The notes below the pieces were generated by a model that had not been told where the DNA came from, did not search any database, and saw nothing but the letters and a program-made list of their open reading frames with translations. 64,000 nucleotides of DNA, taken from Zoroaster sp. YZ-2022. Its lineage: Eukaryota > Echinodermata > Asteroidea > Forcipulatida > Zoroasteridae. Positions 58,061 to 64,000 of this stretch are shown one piece after another. Location: NCBI GenBank assembly GCA_029582265.1, contig CM055834.1, positions 1,612,001-1,676,000 on the forward strand, given 5' to 3'. A program made the translations under genes and the position numbers. Positions within the stretch are counted from its first letter, which is position 1, and every line of letters begins with the position of its first letter.

Positions 58061-58485
58061 CTGTTTATCTATAATGATCAAGGGGAAACGACAAATTCGA
58101 CACATTTGGAAGAGAGCTGATTTATGCCAAAATCCATTTCAAATGAAAAGGTTTGAATTATCGTATTTTGGAACAAACCAATCAGCTCCAATATTACATA
58201 TTAGTAAAAAAATAATAATTTAAAAAAATCACAAAAAATCGAGGGATCAGTAGGTATCTAGCTGTAAGTCACGCTCATATTAAGACATGTGTCAAGGAGG
58301 GACAGCAGTGGCGTAGCCCCATGCGTAGCTAGCCAAAGGGGGCTGGCGCCCCCTCCCCCCACTTGTTGGTAAAACATAGTCTGTTGGTAAATTCATAAAC
58401 TTGGTAATTCTGAACTTCTGAACGTCTGCTAAAGATTGACATAATTTGTCGGTTCATTCGAGTTTTGTGTCGGTAAATTCCCCCC
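58061..58485. other. upstream flank, nothing recognised
   Basis: No repeat ends or coding frame. Confidence 0.35.
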
Positions 58486-58489
58486 AAAA

Positions 58490-58564
<75 letters not shown>

Positions 58565-58566
58565 AA
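58486..58566. repeat. (AAAT)n microsatellite, about 20 units
   Basis: Uninterrupted AAAT/ATAA run. Confidence 0.97.
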
Positions 58567-58904
58567 TAAACAAAATAAACAAATTTAAGGTTTACAACTG
58601 TGTAACGTTAGCCCCTGAATCTTTGAAGATGAAATCTAGCTTAAAATAAAATAGTGGGATATGGGATTTATTATTTGAATGTTTGTTAAGGGTTTGTGTG
58701 TGGTTGGTTAAACAGCTGATATTTAAGCACATTTTTGAAAAATTTGTTACAATATTATCTTTCACTTTCTATAAATAAATTGTGGAATAATACTACATTT
58801 GTTATTCCACACATAATTAATTATAAATGTATTTCAAATTTGTTCTACAAGAATGGCACAAGCAAGCCCAAAGATCTAGTGATCAGGACTCCTCCACCAA
58901 GCCC

Positions 58905-59045
58905 CTCCTCCACCAGCATTCCGGCATTCTCCCAGAAGATGATCAAATCATACAGAACGAAATGTTGAGTTAACCAAAGGTTCTTCTCAGAACCCTTACT
59001 ACTCAAAAGAGATTATTTCAATACATGTCATCGCAAATCTTACTA
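58905..59045 (+). mobile_element. Penelope-like terminus, diverged family
   Basis: CCGGCATTCTCCCAGAAGAT, GAACGAAATGTTGAGTTAAC, GGTTCTTCTCAGAACC, ACTACTCAAAAGAGATT in the canonical order but only about 65% similar to the main family. Confidence 0.6.
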
Positions 59046-60614
59046 TATCTAAAGATGATGCTTCACATCTACTAGCAGAACTTGTTCAAGAGCAGTAGAT
59101 CTACTGTATCATTTACAGAAATACATTTTGGCATTATACAATCCAAAATCCCTGCTAAGCCATGAAATATGTTGTTAATGTCAGTTAGATGTATAAATAT
59201 ATTTTTGTACTATTTTATAAATAGATAATTGGCTGTTGCAAACTGCTTACCAACCTAAAGGACCCGTAGTATATAAATGCAAAATAGTAGTTCCTGGCCT
59301 TACATCTCAAACCTAGCGGGTTCAAAACATAACTGAGACCAATAACTACTATTTTACATTCATACTATTTTATTAATTAATTCTTTTCTAGAAGAATGTT
59401 AAAAGCAAATATCAACTTTATATTATTCCAGGATAAAAAAAGTTTGATACAATAATGAAATAAAATATTCAGTTGTAATCCATATAAACCCACGGGAATA
59501 CTGTGTTTTATTCATATAAATGTTACTTTTTAATCAGATTTTTTGTTTCATAAGGCAATTAAAAGGTTGTCATGGAATAGTATGCTAAAATTTCAACAGG
59601 TTATTATGAGAAAGTACTTTAAATTAATTGTTGAATTGATGTTCTCTCCATTGCTTCCCTATCACTGTGTTTTAAACAAAATAGACTGGTGCCCCAACAA
59701 CGGTATACAGGTTCTCTGCACAAGAAGTCGGGATGCCATGCTGTTTCACAAAAACAAATCTTCAGGGGCATGTAGGCCTTCAGGGGGGTTAACGCTCTCA
59801 AATGATTTTTGAGTATTTTTTCCTTGTTTCTTATAGGTTGGTACATATTTTGAGGGGGGCATCTAAAAAAAATTGGGTTAATACCCCCCTACCAATATAC
59901 AGCTCTGGGGAAAAGAATGATAATGTGCCATCTATTGTCTTATTGACTAGTCTTAATAAATTGTTCGTATTTTGTCTGCTTTGCTAGTCAACAATTATTT
60001 GTGGACAAATTTTACCGAAACTTTCACAGTTTGATTTCTATAGGCATTCACAGTATTTAATTCCAATAAAGAAATATGAACACGCCTAAAGTAACTAGAC
60101 AGCGTTCACCGAGACAAATTATTACAATATAGAATGCGTATTGATTTCTTGTTTATACTGATAGGCTAGGCCTTTACCCTGTCTGTGGGTTTATCATCTA
60201 CTGCACATATACGGACATAATTTATGCGAGTATATTTTGTTATGTTCACCAGCTGTTGTGAAGGTTGTTACATAAGTTCAAATGATTAAATTATCATAAA
60301 CTATTTCGTTTGGCACGTTCAGATCGATTTTCCTAATCCATATTCCAGTCTGCTGCCTTGTGGCAATGGAGGGTTTTGTTATAAAATTATTTGAAGGGAG
60401 AAATTACACAGCAGTAGATCTAGATATGAAATCGGGGGTAGAGTGCGGGGTGGGGGCTTCCTTCAGCCCCAATCCCCCCTCGGATTGGCGACTGGGTCCG
60501 TACCGCAGGCAAACCCGTAGCCAGAATTTTCTTGAGGGGATCAGTTCTGATTTCGCCCAAAATGGCACATTGCACTCGTATAAGCTTTTCCTACATTAAA
60601 ATCATTGGGATAAT
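59046..60614. other. upstream flank, nothing firm
   Basis: AT-rich. An imperfect inverted pair GTAGTATATAAATGCAAAAT / ATTTTACATTCATACTATTT at 59266 and 59350 suggests a small decayed palindrome. Confidence 0.35.
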
Positions 60615-60873
60615 CACTGCAAAAACTGTGGTGTTAAAATAAACTAGTGGTGTCAATTTATTCTTCCATGGTGTTTATATTGTGTGAGTTGCCTAATAAT
60701 ATAAACACCAAGGCCCGTATTCATAAAGAGTCACTAATTTAAACTGTTACCAAGTTAATCTCCAATTAGTTACTGAGGAATTGCCCACTAAGTTAATTTG
60801 GTATTTATAAAACTGCCACTAATTAGTAGATACTAAAATGTCTCACTAACTTGGTATAGCATTTTAAAACTTC

Positions 60874-61611
60874 CATCATCCAAGCATCAAGTCATCGGTC
60901 AACCGTACGCTCGTACAACGCGCCTACAACATCTGTGACAAGGACAGCCTCCCCAAGGAACTACAGCACATCCGAACTACCCTCAAACGCAACGGTTACA
61001 ATCCCAACAAGATCAGCACAGCGAAGCCGGTTCCAAACTCCAAAAGCAAGGTAAGTGATCTAACCCTCTCTGCTTGTCTCCCCTATCTAGGTTCGATGTC
61101 TCACAAACTACAACGCATCCTCCGACAAGCAGGCATCGATGTGTTCCACTCAGCCCCCAGCAAACTCCAAGGACTTCTACATACCCACAAGGACAAACCG
61201 GACCCAAACAACAGAGCGGGAGTCTACCGGATCCCCTGTGAGTGCGGTAAGGTGTACATCGGCGAAACAAAACGCAACCTCCCCATCAGATTGAAGGAAC
61301 ACCGAGCACACGGCCGCAGAGGAGATTTGTCCGCCATCGTCAAGCACTCGCACATCAAGGACCACCAAATCGACTGGCAGGCAGCCCAACTCATCACACC
61401 CATCGACGCATGGCACCCCAGACGCATCAGAGAGGCCATCGAGATCGTCAAACACGACACTGTGCCACAGGACATCGGTTTCTTCATCAGCGACATTTGG
61501 CGACCTATACTACAGACTGAAGGATCTTCTATATCCAAAGTCCATAACCCACCCAGACTGAGGGATCCCCTATATCCTAAGTCAACCACCCTCCTTCCCT
61601 GTGCTTGTTAA
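60874..61611 (+). pseudogene. Penelope polyprotein C-terminus with GIY-YIG domain
   Basis: Open for 245 codons to TAA at 61609: HHPSIKSSVNRTLVQRAYNI, ACLPYLGSMSHKLQRILRQA and GIDVF (the RT-GIY-YIG linker of the family), then GVYRIPCECGKVYIGETKRN and IRLKEHRAHGRRGD. No start codon; the reverse transcriptase core is cut off. GTAAGT...CTATCTAG inside (61051-61090) resembles an intron, but the frame reads through it into conserved LPY...S residues, so I treat it as coding. Confidence 0.88.
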
Positions 61612-61789
61612 CAACTGATTCAGTTCAGTGAGCACACACTCCTCTCCCCCAACCCCTAGGATCCTAGTCTCATAGTCTCACAGTTTCCCGCCTGCGCGCC
61701 TCAACGAACTAATCCTCCAGCATCCATTCATGGGATGATCCTCCAGCAGTCTACTTAAGCAGCAGCATTTTCCAGAGTCCGGCATTCTC

Positions 61790-61819
61790 CTGAGGACGAT
61801 CAGAGCATACTGATCGAAA
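61790..61819 (+). ncRNA. hammerhead-like motif in Penelope copy 2
   Basis: Identical to 34033-34062: CTGAGGA-C-GATCAG-AGCATA-CTGATC-GAAAC. Same reservation about the unpaired C. Confidence 0.4.
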
Positions 61820-62034
61820 CGTCGAGTTGTACCCCCAGTTCTTTTCAGAACTAATTACTACTCAATTGAGATTCCACATGGTGTCACCGCAATTAGTCTT
61901 ACTTATTTTAAAACTTATTTACTTCTTCAAGTACAATGAACCCTGAATCGTTTCCTGGAATTGATTGTTATGCTAATAGGAGAATGCCCTTAGGAAAGGT
62001 TGACTGAGTGTGCATGCACAGGCCTTACATAGAC

Positions 62035-62400
62035 ATGGCTGCAAAAAGGGAAAGAGGTGAGAATTGGGATTACATGGAAAAGATATTTTTGCTAGAACTA
62101 TGCCAGGAAAAAGTGAAAATCATAGAAGACAAGCGTATTGATGCAGATTCAACTAAGAGGAAAGAGAAGGCATGGGAAGAAATCGTAAACAAATTCAGTG
62201 CAAGGTACGGGCAGAGACGCGATAAAAAGCGGCTAAAGGAACAGTGGGGCAGGATAAAACTGAAGGCTAAACAGGACTACAGCAAATATGAAAAAGAGAG
62301 AAAGAAGACAGGTGGGGGGCCCGAGCCAAAAAAACCAAAGGTATCTCTGAACAAATTCATGACATTTTGCCGGGAGAATTTGGATTCAGTCTGTCCCTGA
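62035..62400 (+). CDS. Myb/SANT-like DNA-binding protein of a Harbinger-like element
   Basis: 121 aa from MAAKRERGENWDYMEKIFLL; the frame is open nine codons further upstream (ATG 62008), so the start is uncertain. Trp/Tyr-Met-Glu...LLELCQEKVKIIEDKRIDAD, KRKEKAWEEIVNKFSARYG and RLKEQWGRIKLKAKQDYSKY have the layout of Myb/SANT-like domains (NAIF1/Harbinger ORF2 type): three helices with spaced aromatics and a K-x-x-WxxI second helix. Downstream it is rich in Lys (KKPKVS), possibly nuclear-localising. In Harbinger elements this protein carries the transposase to DNA. The 12-bp duplicate ATTTTAAAACTT lies about 120 bp before it. Confidence 0.6.
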   Translation: MAAKRERGENWDYMEKIFLLELCQEKVKIIEDKRIDADSTKRKEKAWEEIVNKFSARYGQRRDKKRLKEQWGRIKLKAKQDYSKYEKERKKTGGGPEPKKPKVSLNKFMTFCRENLDSVCP

Positions 62401-62968
62401 AAATCCTCTCGCGGCGGAGTGCACCACCCTGCTGCCTTTGGATATCGCGTAGAGCAATAATAGCATCCATGACTGCAAGAGAACAGCTCAGAAATGGCAC
62501 ATGTATTCCACTTAGTGAGAAGTTAAAGTACCCCCAGGGCTCCTCTAGTTAGTGAGACTAGTTTAGTGTAAGTTAGTGGCAGTTTAAGACTAGTGAACCT
62601 TTATGAATTCAATTTTAATTTAAAATTGCCACTAGGGTGGATTTAAACTATCACTAGGCTAAAATTGGTTTAGTAGTCCTTTATGAATACGGGCCCAATG
62701 GTGTAGTTTTTAACACCACAGTTTTTGCAGTGTATAAAGTACCTTCATCCTCAAGGATTATGAACTCATTCACCATGTTTCTACTTTTAATATGAAGCGA
62801 TGAAACAGGGATACTTATCTGACGACCGCTAGTACGGTCACGTCATTTGTTACCTACCACCGATGAGCTAAATAATATTTAATAGGGTTTGAAACATATT
62901 AATTTTGATATTTTTGATTATTTAATTTTTTTTTAATTTGAGAATCAGCTGTATTTTAATGGCAATTT

Positions 62969-63318
62969 AATAATAATAATAATGTGTGGACTTATATAGC
63001 GCACGTATCCACCAACTAAGTGGTGCTCAAGGCGCATTATATTATTACCCCTGCTCATAAGGCTCATAAATCATTCCTGAAACCATCTCAGCTCCCTGGG
63101 GAGTATACAGCTCAATTGCTGCCATTACAGCGCATATAGGGCTAATCAACCAACTCTGCCCTCACAGGTACCCATTTAACCCCTGGGTGGAGAGAAGCAA
63201 TTATGGTTAAGTGTCTTACTCAAGGACACAAGTGTCACGGCCGGGATTCGAACCCACATTCTGCTGCTAACACCAAAACTTGAGTCCGGTAAGCTAGACC
63301 GCTCGGCCACGACACTCC
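62969..63318 (-). mobile_element. tRNA-derived SINE with L2-type tail, copy 4
   Basis: (AAT)n, GTGTGGACTTATATAGCGCA tail, GTCCTTGAG-like block reversed, ending CGCTCGGCCACGACACTCC. Head differs from other copies (CTTGAGTCCGGTAAGCTAGA), so a sub-family. Confidence 0.85.
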
Positions 63319-63435
63319 AATTTGGGGAATTGTTCTTCTAATTGGAAAATTGATAGTTTTCCTTTCAGAAAGGATACTTTGAAATGAGATATTTCTGGAA
63401 ATAGAGTTACAAAAAGCTTGGTTTATCAGTAATAA

Positions 63436-63568
63436 GTAAGACTAATTGTGGTGACACCATGTGAAATTCTCAATTGAGTAGTAATTAGTTCTGAAAAGAA
63501 CTGGAGGTAGGGCCTACAACTCGACGTTTTGATCAGTATGCTCTGATCGTCCTCAGGAGAAATGAGGA
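63436..63568 (-). mobile_element. Penelope-like terminus, solo, minus strand
   Basis: AAGACTAATTGTGGTGACAC ... GAACTGGAGGT ... CGACGTTTTGATCAGTATGC ... CGTCCTCAGGAG: full canonical 3' end in reverse. Confidence 0.82.
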
Positions 63569-63688
63569 GTCATTCGTTCGAAATTACTGCAAGGAACCCA
63601 CTGACTACGAGCCGGAAGAAACCAACATTTCTTCTCCTATAGTGTTTCATTCATTCAACCACTGTACCCCAAGTTACTCCACTTAGCA

Positions 63689-63895
63689 AAAAAAACGTCT
63701 CCGGTTTCTGGTCTCCCCCGCGCGTCGCCTCAGACCCGCGCGTCGGCATTTTTAAATTTTTTATTTTATTATTTTTTATTTATTTATTTTTATGCTATGG
63801 AACGATGTCCTATTAAAGCCAAAATTGCTGGATCGATTGGAATTCTGCCGTGCTGTGCTTTAAACGACTTTTTCACATAAGCGTATGAACGTCTC
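63689..63895 (-). mobile_element. AAGTCTCCGG element, copy 3, one end only
   Basis: ACGTCTCCGGTTTCTGGTCT start; minus strand keeps RSYAYVKKSFKAQHGRIPID and PAILALIGHR open. Interrupted on the right by LINE sequence. Confidence 0.65.
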
Positions 63896-63898
63896 ATT

Positions 63899-64000
63899 TC
63901 AACGGCTTCAAAATCGTGCTGAAAAATTAATTTTCATGGCTAAAAAGTATGACCATGTCTCCCCTCTCCTACGACAGCTTCACTGGCTTCCCATTCGAGA
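63899..64000 (+). pseudogene. LINE RT C-terminal fragment, cut by the window edge
   Basis: Reads QRLQNRAEKLIFMAKKYDHV then SPLLRQLHWLPIR, the conserved post-RT motif of CR1/L2/Jockey-type LINEs. Continues beyond the window. Confidence 0.7.

Larger units (their letters stand above)
60873..61904 (+). mobile_element. Penelope-like element, 5'-truncated copy 2 (innermost)
   Basis: 1,032 bp, flanked by a perfect 12-bp direct repeat ATTTTAAAACTT (60861-72, 61905-16). Contains the C-terminal part of the RT-EN polyprotein and the canonical 3' end. Confidence 0.92.
60712..62695. mobile_element. PIF/Harbinger-like element (middle of the nest)
   Basis: Ends GGCCCGTATTCATAAAG inverted; CAA flanks both sides (60709-11, 62696-98), a 3-bp duplication as in Harbinger. 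Carries a Myb/SANT-like frame but no DDE transposase, so non-autonomous or reduced. Confidence 0.75.
60615..62732. mobile_element. CACTGCAAAAA element (outermost of a three-level nest)
   Basis: 25-bp terminal inverted repeats starting CACTGCAAAAACTGTGGTGT at 60615 and ending at 62732. Own sequence is about 130 bp once inner insertions are removed. No clear target duplication. Confidence 0.78.

Noticed and set aside
61051..61092. Intron in Penelope copy 2 (GTAAGT...TAG)
   Set aside because: The frame stays open through it and encodes the LPYLGSMSHKL linker typical of the family.

Overview
This is a eukaryotic, repeat-laden stretch of an animal genome, most likely a marine invertebrate deuterostome (echinoderm, hemichordate or amphioxus type). 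The clade call is inference: it rests on a GOLM/GP73-type Golgi gene, a Penelope-like retroelement, L2/CR1-type LINEs with matching SINEs, many TTAA and Harbinger/hAT MITEs, and very frequent ACATGTAC words. There are no operons, Shine-Dalgarno sites or prokaryotic genes.

One host gene occupies almost the whole window on the minus strand. Eleven exons can be joined from an ATG at 57840 to a stop at 725; every junction has AG/GT and a compatible phase, and the total of 3,606 bp gives 1,201 aa. The N-terminus is a short cytoplasmic tail, a signal-anchor (PQFLTFGLLIVICVLAFNYW) and a coiled coil, the pattern of GOLM1 (GP73) and GOLM2 (CASC4). The lumenal part is enlarged about threefold by glutamine-rich exons 5-8 built from 6-residue coding repeats, followed by acidic and charged exons 9-11.

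The introns hold nearly everything else. Intron 9 (2296-8714) has a WGGCCA-type minisatellite and a 5.5-kb, 70-bp satellite of about 79 units lying inside an inverted-repeat element whose one-unit relative is at 13330-13685. Intron 8 (8988-14693) has a 20-bp minisatellite grown from a Penelope terminal sequence, several MITEs and an AAGTCTCC element. Introns 7-3 hold CCCGCTC elements, a 31-bp minisatellite, LINE 3' ends, a LINE RT pseudogene inside a TTAA MITE, and SINEs. Intron 2 (29432-41319) has an 8.1-kb insertion (31102-39240) that splits a SINE and itself contains a Penelope copy with 12-bp duplication and a 1,151-bp solo LTR. Intron 1 (41509-57651) has an intact Tc1-type transposon nested in a hAT-like element, many TTAA MITEs, and two long near-perfect palindromes. 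Upstream of the gene (57841-64000) there is a three-level nest: a CACTGCAAAAA element holds a Harbinger-like element with a Myb/SANT-like ORF, which holds a second Penelope copy with a 12-bp duplication.

The most unusual signal is a group of at least 14 short elements that share TTAA targets and CCCTCCTAC or CCCTAAC ends but have unrelated interiors, each packed with its own short keyword repeated in both orientations. The Penelope 3' ends also carry a conserved CTGAGGA-hairpin-GAAA motif resembling a hammerhead core.
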